From Herpomyces periplanetae (Eukaryota > Ascomycota > Laboulbeniomycetes > Herpomycetales > Herpomycetaceae): a stretch of 64,000 nucleotides of DNA. Under the pieces are notes generated by a model, which saw nothing but the letters and a program-made list of their open reading frames with translations, was not told where the DNA came from and ran no database searches. Shown in pieces: positions 21,122-31,850 of the stretch; the first letter of the stretch is position 1, and each line of letters opens with the position of its first letter. The stretch spans positions 1 to 64,000 of the forward strand of contig WMKJ01000075.1 of assembly GCA_009733715.1 (NCBI GenBank). Direction: 5' to 3'. The translations under genes and the position numbers were made by a program.

Positions 21122-24100
21122 ATGGAAAACCAAGCGGCCACATCACCCGAATCTCTGTATTTGGGAAATTATTTACTCGAATCATTGGCTAATACATTGG
21201 CCCATAATCAATCAAGGTATCCGGTCCCCGGATACCCTCAGTTATCAGCTTTATCGGCGCCTATTTTGGCTGACGAAATCTTTACCGGCGCTAGTTTGGT
21301 TCATAATCTTAATGAAATGAAGCGAAGACGCATTGCCAGAGTAAGTTTATTAGTTCAGTCCCACCATTTTGCCGTCTCTGCTTGCTCTCCCACCTTTCCC
21401 TTTATGTACTTAAAATTTCATACTTTTCACCCTGATCACACCCAACACTTTGTCTGCCGTATACAGGCTAATGCGGTATGGTATCGTTGCTAATTTACAC
21501 TTACTCGTATGTCTAGGCGTGTGATCGTTGTCGAAAAAAGAAGATAAAATGTGACGGCAAGTTACCAGCATGTACTCACTGTGAAACCCATAAAATCATA
21601 TGCAACTTTACCGTCGTTAAAAAGAAGCGCCCACCATTCCGAGGGTATGTACATCGTTGGCCCGCATACGCATGGACGCGCGCATGCATGCATGCAAATG
21701 CCCACGTCCTTTTTATTATTCATTTGACGAAGACGGAATTCTGGTATTTTGGATAATTGCTAATGATAGGTACTATTTTGATTCATTTAGTGCGAAGTAT
21801 GTGGAAGAGCTTGAATCACGTTTAGAACGTTTAGAATCAATTTTTCGACGCTCTGGTCTATTATCGGATAATGAAGATTTGCAAGTTGACCTGGAAGTAG
21901 TTGAAAAACGCTTGTGCCAACGAGCTGTTACCCAGCAGCGTTCAGTACCAAAGTTAGAAGAACCTGAACTTGATTGTGCCAGTGATGCAATTAGTGATAC
22001 AATCGAGTCAACATCAGATCTCAGTTTATCCGATCCTGTAGATCCCGATTCTTTAGAAGGATTAAGTGACCGCTTTTGCTCACTTGTTACGGATGACAGT
22101 GGTGAACACAGATATATAGGTACGCTTAATAGTTTTAAATATTCCTATTTTTGTTTCTTTGTAAACGTATATACATTTTACTAAGGCTCTTTCGTGCCTG
22201 AATTACTGTAGGTTCGAGTTCGGGATTTTCAATTTTTTCACCACAAGGTATACAATGGATCAACGAAAAAGTTGGCGACACTTCATTCCAGGATATGATA
22301 TTTTCAGCAGCAGGTATTGATAATATCTGGATACACTGGCGACCGGAAATATTTAAAGATATTTTCCAAAGATGTGTTTACCAGCCGTTAAGTTCCAAGG
22401 CCGAAGTCATGAATGATTTAAAAATTTACTTTGAACATTTCAATTGTATGTTTCCCTTATTTCACGAGGCTACGTTTATGCAACTAGTTGAAAAACAGTA
22501 CGAATGTGATAGTATTCTTGAAGAAACAGGATGGTGGGCTTGTCTGAACGTTGCGCTGGCTATTTCACGACGTTTACAAGCTATGGACAGTACTAAACCA
22601 GAATCAGAAGATTCTAAAGCCTGGGGATATATGAAAAATGCACTAGCTACGTATAACGAGTTAACCATTCGTAACACGGACTTTTGGAGCGTACAAGCAT
22701 TACTGGGAATGGCATTATTTCTTCAAGGAACACCTAATCCACAAGTTTCCTACTCTTTTGTTTCTTCGGCCTTGCGATTAGCCCATAGTCTAGGCCTTCA
22801 TAAGCGTGGTACAGGATTTGGTTTAACACCAATTGAAGTTGAACAGCGTAAACGGGTGTTTTGGATAGCATTTATGCTTGATAAAGAGTAAGTTAACGAT
22901 AAGATTTACCAGGAATTTAATGAATTAATTAAATGGATTCTAGTATAAGTTTAAGGTCAGGTCGTCCACCGATTCAAGATGTTGATGATATGAACATTGA
23001 TTTACCATCATTTAATCCACCGGATTGTGTGGTAGGAATATCTCTATCTGATACAGAACCCCGTATAAACTTATTCTTGATAATGTGCAAGTTTAGCATA
23101 ATATCATCATTAGTTTACAAAAAATTGTACAGTGTGAAAGTTAGCCGACAAAGCGAGGAACGTTTACTCCGGGCAATTTGTGACTTGGACGTGGAACTAG
23201 AAGAATGGAAAAATGAGATATGCGAAGTTATACGGCCTGGACAAGAATTAAGTGCCCTTCCAACGCCTGTAATGCTTCATGTTATCGTATTACACTTTGC
23301 ATATTACAACTGTTTAGCAACGATTCATAGGATTAGCGCTCATTATGGTCAATGCAACGATCGATTACAGAAAATTCTTTTTGCTAAACGAAATGCATCG
23401 TGGATCAGTCCCCGAATATTTTGTAGTGAAATGCAGTGTGTTAAAGCAGCGCGAGAAACTGTGAAACTTATAAAATATTTACCAAATGGAGACTTTTCGT
23501 GTGTATGGATGGTAATTTATTTTCCAGTTTCTGCTATGGTAACGCTGTTCGCAAATATTTTACAAAATCCTTTTGATCCATCGGCCGTGGACGATATTGA
23601 GCTAATGAAAGAAGTCGAGGGATTATTAGCTGTTTTAGCATCGGAAGAGAAAGGTGGAACTGTGAGTCGTATGAAGAATATTTGTGCAGAGTTTATACGA
23701 GTATCGAGTATACTGGTTGAAAAATCTCGTGGGGAAAATATCAATGATAAAAAGCGTAAATCTTTACATACAACGGAGGGCGATACGGATGAAATTACTG
23801 GAATTGTTCGAGCTGAACCTTTGTACATGGAATCTTTTTCTGAGGATGAAAAAGTTATGGATGAGTTAAACATTCCAGAGACATCAGTAACAATGCACCA
23901 GCATACTCTTTCGTTGAAGATAAATGGTAATGATCATGGTTTTGGTACTCCAGTGGTTGATGATTTTGAGCGAAGTTCATCGATTTCCGTGACCAATCCG
24001 AATAAAGTGAGTCAAAAGATCTTGAATGCTGCTATTAAGGATGATTTTTCATTTGGTTTAGCCAATAAATCCGTCAAAAATCCCGTTGTGACGTCTAATC

Positions 24101-24681
24101 CCAATTCTTCAATATTTACGACTGGTCATGGATCCGCTACACTAGACTTATGCGCTCCTCTGCTAACTACGACTAATGCAATGCCAATGGATTTTTATAA
24201 CCCTTTTCAAGGTTTACCCGATAATGATACAGATCTTCAAACAGAATTATCAGAAAGAGTTCGTAGTGATGCCGTGTTTCTCAATACTGATCCAATGAGT
24301 GCTCTTTCGACCGTTGGTTTAGACTTTTTTATCGATCCGGCCGATATTAATATGGGAAAGTTAATAGCATCGACGCCAACTGAATCTTCAACTACACTTG
24401 ATCCTTATACATCCTCCCTTCAAGATTCAACAGTGACAGCATCAACATTATCATCTACACCGACGGCGATGGCGACGGCAACGGTAACAGCGGCCCATAC
24501 ATCGGTCTGTGACGGAATTAACCCTCATCAAATTCACGAAACCGTTAAATTGCTTGTTCCAACTTCAGCTGAATCCTCCTTGCCATCAGTAGTTGCAAGA
24601 TCAGTTGTTAGTCTAACGAGTCAAACCTCATTTATTGATATGCTTAATGGAAATAAATCTGGTACATACACGGTGGATTAA
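21122..24681 (+). CDS. Zn2Cys6 fungal transcription factor with MHR domain
   Basis: Five exons: 21122-21340, 21517-21644, 21791-22119, 22212-22887 and 22944-24681; 1029 residues. The binuclear cluster is C75-x2-C78-x6-C85-x6-C92-x2-C95-x6-C102 ([14 protein letters not shown]). A basic linker, KKKRPPFRG, and a dimerisation helix, [16 protein letters not shown], follow across intron 2. The middle-homology (fungal_trans) region includes [31 protein letters not shown] and ARIYN-like segments, and [17 protein letters not shown] spans intron 4. The C-terminal third is Ser/Thr-rich and probably an activation region. All junctions close in phase and recreate family sequence. Intron 1 (176 bp) could conceal a 9-nt exon GCTAATGCG at 21468-21476, but joining directly gives the usual RIARACDRC. 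Target genes cannot be told from sequence; such factors often control nutrient use or secondary metabolism. Confidence 0.88.
21660..21702. repeat. Alternating purine-pyrimidine tract inside intron 2 of the Zn2Cys6 gene
   Basis: CGCATACGCATGGACGCGCG is followed by repeated CATG. It lies wholly inside the 146-bp intron 21645-21790, so it is tolerated in transcribed DNA. Confidence 0.6.
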
Positions 24682-26279
24682 CATGGGTGTTAGCGTGTGG
24701 CCAAGTTCGCACACTTGTTTTATCATTCCGGGTTTTTTAGTTCAAGACTTTTTCTCAAGTTAATAGAGCCGGCTTAATCCGGCATGTCAAACCATTTTGG
24801 TCCAGCAAAGGATGAAATTCTCCAACTACACTGTACACTGGCAAAACTAGAAACAATCTGGTTCTTCTGATACCTATTCCAATCGACCAATCTTTCTTCG
24901 CATTACATCACGACAACCCCGCTTATGTTGATTTTGGTGAATTGATCATTCTATCTACTCCACTTCACTCTCACCTCGTTCGTTCGTCTGTATCTTTACC
25001 CGTTGTCCTTACGGTCAAGTAACACTAGTGAAAATGTCGCATTTATACTCCCTTGCTGGTTCGTATATTGATTACTTCTTGTGGATTGTTGTTATTGTTT
25101 CTTGTACTAGGCAAATTTAGCTACTTTGGTCACACCTTTAATCTTTTATTCAACGTTTATTGCCCAAGTTTTAAATGCTAGGTTAAACCTTAAATGGTTT
25201 TGCTATACTCAAGTTTACTACATGTAAAGCACACCACTTATTCTTACTTGTGATCATAACAGGATAGAAAATAATGGAGGGAGAGGGGGAGGGACTGCCC
25301 AACGTAGACGGAACATTTTATGCCATATAGACATGTCTAGGGTATTTAAAGGATGTATTCGGTGTAAATGGGGGCTGATATGAGGGCAGATAAGGCCAAA
25401 ACTAAACTTGTCACTTTTCCATGTCTAAAACAGGATGAGATGTCAGGATTAATGCCTACTGCTGAATCTTCATCATCTTCGCCAGGCGTGACAATGTAAA
25501 ACCTTTAATCTTGATATTGAATTAGTAGAGCGTTTAACCATTTCAGGAACAACAAAATACGTTAGAATTTAAACAAACAAATGATATTCTCAGCTTCTAA
25601 TTAACGTAACGTCTACCTACGCCAACCCTTCAATGGATAAAATGTATAGAAAGGGGATGCAAACCATGTAGACAGTAAATTTATCCATCCATGCAGGGAT
25701 TGTTCTTTAACCGGTTCTTTTGCACATGATAGCGGAGCAGGAGTAGTAGTCAGTTTGGGATTCGAGAGATTCCGTACGGATTTAGCCAAATAGAATGCCC
25801 ATAAACATAGCTCGAGTCAACACACGTAGCATCAGGTGAAGCAGAGCCGTACATTCGGAAATATATTACGGCAATGTACGTAGACGGTTGAAACCGGAGG
25901 ATTTAGTTAGCGTGCGTGCGTGCGCGCGGACTCCCGCACGCACGCACGCACGCACGCATACCTTAATCAACCCTAACAAAACTTTACTCAAACGTCCAAA
26001 TACATATTTTACCTTTTTAACTTAACATCAACAACCCGTCCCGTTATCGGGTCTAAACGACAAAACGGGCACGCAACAGTCTCATGATGAAGTGAAAGAT
26101 TTGTGAGGCCCATCATCAAATTTTAAGGCTTGAAGCTAAATATAATATACTAGGGCGTAACATTTACCAAAATGAGATAAAAATCAGGTTTTAATACAGT
26201 CTGTGTTAATAGGGAAATAAAGCGTAGCAGATGATCGATTATCCATCCATCTGGTTAAAGCAAGATTTTGATTTCAAGA
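24682..26279. other. Intergenic region with a GC-rich inverted repeat
   Basis: 1.6 kb between the Zn2Cys6 gene and SPP1 with no recognisable gene. It contains the CGTG/CACG inverted repeat at 25910-25957 and no CACGTG upstream of SPP1. Confidence 0.6.
25910..25957. repeat. Hairpin-forming GCGTGCGT / ACGCACGC inverted repeat
   Basis: The left arm (25910-25924, GCGTGCGTGCGTGCG) and right arm (25935-25949, its exact reverse complement, with further ACGC units after it) are separated by about 10 bp around GGACTCC. The whole is alternating purine-pyrimidine and could form a cruciform or Z-DNA. It lies 330 bp upstream of SPP1. Confidence 0.8.
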
Positions 26280-27515
26280 ATGGGTCGAGCACGATCTAGT
26301 ACTTCGTATAATGGACCTGGTCGAAGCAAAACGGTAGGAAACGTTGACCTGGTTAACGAGATTTATACTAGTAAACTAGAAGAAAGTGGTGAACCTAACG
26401 GTAGTGAGCGAACAAGAGAAGTTTACTGTATATGTAAAGGACCGGATAATCATTCCAGAATGATAGCGTGTGATGGATGTGACGAATGGTTTCACGCTGA
26501 GTGCGTTAAATTAAGTCAAGCCGACTGTGATCGCATTGAGAAGTACATTTGTACAGCATGTACTACTCACGAACGTAAAACGTTGTGGAAAACGTTATGT
26601 CGTCGTCGTGATTGTGAAAATGCAGCTCGTTACACATCTACTCCGGACGCTTCGAATATATCATTTAGCATGTACTGCTCTCAAGCTTGTGGTGTTCAAT
26701 TCTTCGAGGAAAAATTACGCCAATCTTGTCAACAGTATACAAATTTATTACACCGTGAGACTACTACTCAATCAACCGTACACGGCTTGGATAGAGGAGA
26801 ACGTATTCGTGGTGATCCATTGTCATTAAGCTATGTTAAAGCGCTCGTAGACTACGTTAAAGGAGATTATACAACATTCCAAGCTTTAGGAACCTCTCCT
26901 GATGTTAACCCGCCTGGTAAACTAGATCAAAGTGAAGCGTTGGAAACGATTAGGGAAGATTTGTTTGTGGACGAAAGAAAAAAACTGGACGGAATTGAGA
27001 AAAGACTTGTTAAGATCAAAGATTTAATTGTATACTTAACAAATCGATTACAATTCGTTAAGCTTTGTGAGGAAAAGTATCATGAGTATGCGAATCGTGA
27101 ACATTTATCTTTAAAAGATGTATGCGGTTTTGATATTCGGCTCACATGGGATGATCATGCATGGGAAGAATGGTGGAGATCTGTTCATGATTCTTCCGAT
27201 GAAACTACTCGTACACAGGTTAAAAGGCAAGTTAAGGACATTTTACCCTTGTCTACACAAATTGATCAAAGCATTTCAGAGAAGTATATGTGCACCAAAG
27301 CACGATGCGAAAAGCACAAATTTTGGCATAAACTTCAACTTCATGATGCCTTTCTCGATTTAACAGAGTGTAAAAGAGAACAGGAAAGCTTGGAAAGTGA
27401 AGCTAAAAAGATTTTGAGACGAGTGAGACTGCGACGAGCTGCTCAAGCTTTGCAAGAAAGTGAAATAAATGTTGATGCTACACGAGCCGTCGAGCCAGGG
27501 CCAGATGAAAAGTAA
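26280..27515 (+). CDS. SPP1: COMPASS subunit Spp1 (PHD finger, CFP1 family)
   Basis: A single exon of 411 residues from the ATG at 26280. The PHD finger runs from C50 to C94 (YCICKGPDNHSRMIACDGCD, then EWFHAECV). It is followed by a second Cys cluster, C107/C112/C133/C137 (LCRRRDCENAARYTS and MYCSQACG), the arrangement of Spp1/CFP1. Spp1 reads H3K4 methylation and stimulates the Set1/COMPASS methyltransferase in the nucleus. There is no CXXC domain, as in yeasts and unlike animal CFP1. A long helical C-terminal part ends in PGPDEK. The gene converges on the OPT transporter, 206 bp away. Confidence 0.9.
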   Translation: MGRARSSTSYNGPGRSKTVGNVDLVNEIYTSKLEESGEPNGSERTREVYCICKGPDNHSRMIACDGCDEWFHAECVKLSQADCDRIEKYICTACTTHERKTLWKTLCRRRDCENAARYTSTPDASNISFSMYCSQACGVQFFEEKLRQSCQQYTNLLHRETTTQSTVHGLDRGERIRGDPLSLSYVKALVDYVKGDYTTFQALGTSPDVNPPGKLDQSEALETIREDLFVDERKKLDGIEKRLVKIKDLIVYLTNRLQFVKLCEEKYHEYANREHLSLKDVCGFDIRLTWDDHAWEEWWRSVHDSSDETTRTQVKRQVKDILPLSTQIDQSISEKYMCTKARCEKHKFWHKLQLHDAFLDLTECKREQESLESEAKKILRRVRLRRAAQALQESEINVDATRAVEPGPDEK

Positions 27516-27721
27516 GAAGTGAGGTTGTATAAAAGTGATCGAGTGTAGGGCTAGTGAACTAATAAAGATTGCTGCTGCTATCACGGCGGTCAATTTTAAG
27601 CGTTTAATATTAATTGGGACGGGGCAGTTAGAATGTTAATGTACGTGCGAGAATAGGCCAGCAGAGGATGATGGATCAGGATGTAGAACGGGTAAAAATG
27701 AAAGAATCTTGACTTTTAGAT

Positions 27722-30700
27722 TTAACACCAAGTGGACGGCCCAAATGTTTGGAGAGGTGGTAACTTTGAGAGAATAGCATCTCCTTTATAATCCTGATCA
27801 TCAAAAGTTATTGGATATAAGCTTATAAGGAAGTGTAATAATGTTAGAGTACGTACCATAGTGGATTTAAAGACATGATTGCCCCACCATCGAGGAGATT
27901 GAACTTGGGGAAGAAGAAGAGAAAAGAATATGACAATTGTACTAAGAAGTAGACCAGAATCAAGAGCAGCAGAAGTTATGTAGTTGTACTTTAACCACCA
28001 AGCTCTGTATCTAGCACGAATAAATTTATTGAAAATGAAGCCCACAATTCCCCAGGAGAGATAATTTAAAGGTGTAGCACTGTGAGCGAAAAGTTAGAAA
28101 ATAATTGATCAAACACAATTAAGAATATATAAGAAAAGCTTACGGAGGTATATTCGACAGACCACCTAGAATAACCGGAGCATTAAGATAACGTACAACG
28201 GATTTTGGATAACGTCGAGCGAATAAATAGATAATTAACGGTGAGATGGCACCCACAAGCCAGAACCTAATGAGTTCATCAGTAAGGCTATACGACAATT
28301 ATTACGAATTTACTGACCATTGAAGGCCCGAATAAGTACCACAATCCTTGGAAAACATTCGACGAGGTCCAATGACGCCCCATATTAAGCTGGCATCTAT
28401 GAAAAAGTCAATTGGATATAACGAGAAATGATAAAAGAGAATGAGACTTACTATAAAACAATCGACCGTTTGGACATGAGAAACGATTAGGTTGGTTTTC
28501 CGCACATAGGTCCTGGATTAGATCAAAGGCCCAGTACATACTTCAAGGTAATTAGTTGGTGATGATATTTGGGGCAGATTTTCAAACTCACACGATAACT
28601 TGAAGTACAGCACCCCATAAGGTTGATACACCTTGAATCCAAAACATGGTTAGCGGTGGAATCTTCATGTAATGGGCAAGTTTAAGGTTTTGCGAGAATA
28701 TTAAGCCTTGCTGAAGTGTGATAAAACTAATGAATAAGTTATAAATTAATGAACTGATAATCATCCAATTATAAGTTAACTTACCCGTAAGTTTTGAAGA
28801 TCATCATTGCAAGAGGTTTACCGGGTTGAATATAACCGAAGATGAATTCGGAGAGAACGTTTAAACCAAATTGAACATTGGTAACAGCTTGAAGCATACC
28901 GGCGGGAATCTAAGGAAGAATTATGTTACGATGATGATCAATTAATTGAATATTAAAAAACAACTTACAAACCACACGACACTGATAAGAACGGCGAGAA
29001 TATACGCCCACCATGATAAATCGGTAGACCAGCCTAAAGCAACACCAAATCCAAGGGCGAACATTATGATAAAATGAAGGGCGAACCTAGAATGAACTTA
29101 GCATAATAAGAAAAAAAGGATAGTTTGTACCACTTACCACCAGTTTGGTACATCGGGATACTTTTTCATAAGCTTCATATGAATATCATCTTCTTGATTG
29201 CGGGAAGATTTATAACGATACCATATATCCTTGGACGAGAAAAGGGCTGTGTGAACGATAACAGCTGTAATTGCAGCGAAGCTCAAACCATAGTGAACGG
29301 CAAAGGTTGTTGATAGGTAAAGCGGAGAGTAATTACGATAACTTTGTAAATCGAACGAGAAGTTTGACAATAAAATGCGCGATGAATTGTAAACTTTACC
29401 AGTATTATCGTAACTAGTCAAAGGGTCAGTCAGCATTAAAGAGAAAAATCACAACAAAGGAATATAAAACCTAGCAATATCACTAATGGGTAAAAAATGC
29501 GAGTTCCAAACGTTGGAATAACTAGAAATGAGATTTAAAGTTAATCAAAGTTATGATAGACGATGTGAAGAATGTATAACCTACTGTAGTGCAATGACCA
29601 AGATGATCATGAACAGAAACAATCCAATTACTGAAATTCAAGGAGGTTAACTGGGATTTTGAGACGAGTAAACGATTTGCTAAGGGTTAAACATACGTGT
29701 GTTTGCAATTGCATGCCACGGAGGAATCAAGGGACTTAACATGTATGCGGAGATATACGTCCAATCTAGGGTGATTGGAATCAATGAGAGTCCAGTATAA
29801 CCACCGAAAAGTTGATTAACAAGGGGATTATTGGGACGGATCCTGGATGAAAGATTATAAAAGGGTTAACATGCAGTGAGTTACGGAAAGAATTGAGATG
29901 TTATGGAGGAATTACCAAGTTACAAAGGCAAAAACGCTCAAGCTTTGCCAGATCCAACCGGGGAACCAATACCATAGAAAGGAGGCAATAAGAACATCTA
30001 ATTGATGATCAGTTAAAGGTGAAGCATGAAATAATTAGTAGTACTAACAGATGAACCATCGGGAACGAGATAATGTCCAGTTATTGGGAAATGATTTTGG
30101 CAATTTTTGGCGAGTTTTATGTAGTGAATAGAATAATGCACAATTAGGCAGTACAGCAGGCCAGATCATTGCAGCGGGGAAGATAAGAAAGCGTCTGAAG
30201 AGCTGAGTAGGTAAAACGGGAGGAAATTAATGAAGGTTAGAGAGAAGGTTTGGGGAGGTAAGTAAATCTTCAATAGAGCTAGAAAATCCTGGATACTAAC
30301 CCCAGCTAAACCAAAGCCTATCATTTGAGATGAAATAGCGTAAAGTATACTAAATAACCAACCCATATCGTGCTTATACTATGGGAATAAAGGAAAATAT
30401 TAGGCAAAGTTGAAGTTAAGGCTGGCCTAAAGAACTTACGAATCCATTTAAGGCTTGAATTAAGTCTGTAGCATACGCAGCGCCTTGACCAAAGGTGGCA
30501 TTTGCCATAATTGTAACAACGGTATGTTCTTTAACGTTGAAGGGACCTGGGTTTAAAGTCCATTTCAATGGGCCCAATTTGAATTGTCGCGTTGGTAGAA
30601 CGCGTTCGAATAATTTACCCACGGGATAAGCCAAAAGTTGGGCAACGATAGAAGTTATCACTAACGGGGGTTGCCTGAGGGAAAAAAGTACGTTTAACGT

Positions 30701-31155
30701 TGTACCGATAGTCGTAAAAAGTAAAGCGATTATCCAAGCTCGGAGTGTGTTTGACGGAACGTCGATATCAAAATTATTTACTGCTGCACGAACTTCTGCG
30801 TAAGGTGAATCTTTTGCTAGTTCATTTTGGATTAATTTTTGGGCAATTTGGTCCTTGGATGTGAGTATTCGATCTATTTCTTCTACTGTTGTGCCTAAAA
30901 GTTTTATATTGTTATTAAGTTTTATACGGGGGGAGAGGGAGGAGGAAGATTTAACTCACGATCCAAGTTTGGGTCCCATATATGAGAATCATTAAATTTG
31001 TGTAAGTCATTTGTCATGCCATCTTCATCATCATCATCATCACCATCACCGTCACCATCATCATCGAAGTGATGAGCATTACTTGTTAGAGAAATGCTTT
31101 CAAATGTAGTAGGGGATTTATCATAATCAAATTCCCCCGAGATTCGAGGCTCCAT
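27722..31155 (-). CDS. OPT-family oligopeptide transporter, 17 exons
   Basis: Reconstructed exons: 31155-30960, 30894-30440, 30378-30301, 30202-30049, 29997-29916, 29842-29697, 29630-29585, 29521-29471, 29413-29138, 29086-28969, 28909-28785, 28726-28592, 28540-28452, 28396-28318, 28266-28144, 28079-27857 and 27793-27722. They encode 815 residues with every phase closing. The protein is an OPT-family plasma-membrane symporter for small peptides. It has an acidic N-terminus, DSPYAEVRAAV, PLVITSIVAQLLAYPVGKLF, the family motif NPGPFNVKEH (near 180-189), SYDNTGKVYN, PNGRLFYSNASLIWG, GPRRMFS, and the C-terminal ATPLNYLSWGIVGFIFN and FGPSTWC. About a dozen hydrophobic helices are visible. Introns are mostly 50-100 bp. 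Sixteen introns is far more than in its neighbours. It lacks an upstream CACGTG. Substrate cannot be predicted. Confidence 0.93.
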
Positions 31156-31850
31156 AATGAGAAATACAAGTAAAACAGGTTATATCATTTGGAGTAAGTA
31201 TAAACTGGTATTGAAGTACGTTTAGAGACAGTGTAAACATTTGCGCAAAAAAAAAAAGAATCGTTAAGGTGATGCATGTGAAAGAACGTGCATAGCGATG
31301 TAAGAGTAGGATAAAAACGCGACAGACATTGTAAATGGAATAAGCTTGAAAACAGTAGATTGTGCAAACTTGGGGAAGAGGAAGCAAAAAAAACAGAATT
31401 AATCAAAACTTCCGGTTAAGAGCAAAAAAAAAGGGAAAATGGAAAAAATGAACAAAATTTGCATTGACAAATTACCCAAAAAGGAAATAAACGGATTTCC
31501 GAAAGAGGAAAATAGCCAAAATGCCCAAAAGGGAAGCAGCCAGATGGACCAAAAAAGGGAAGAGCACGGATTTCCCAAATAGGCAAGTAAAGGAATTACC
31601 TGAAGGGGAAACAACTGGCATTGACCGGTACCGGGAGAGAGAAGGAGCGTCAGGCCAGCTGACCGTTTGCCAGAAAGGGAAGGTGGTCTGGCATGGGGAA
31701 ATATTTACAGTTGAAGAGATGAAAAAAGTTTGGATTGGATGAAGATACGGTCAAAGTCCTGATAAGTTGGTTGGGGAATGAGACGAGAAAGGGTGTTAAT
31801 AAAAAGGGTAAAAGTTAGGAGAAGTTTTGAACTGGGAGATATGCATGATG
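31156..31850. other. Upstream region of the OPT gene with a degenerate purine-rich repeat
   Basis: 695 bp with no protein-like frame. From about 31400 to 31620 the plus strand is a purine-rich, loosely periodic series of CCAAAAAGGGAA-like blocks, including two copies of CGGATTTCC. No CACGTG is present. Confidence 0.5.
31400..31625. repeat. Degenerate purine-rich tandem repeat
   Basis: Blocks such as CCCAAAAAGGAAA, GCCCAAAAGGGAAG, ACCAAAAAAGGGAAG and CCCAAATAGGCAAG recur about every 23-30 bp. The motif CGGATTTCC recurs at about 31492 and 31567. The period is judged by eye and is imperfect. Confidence 0.45.
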
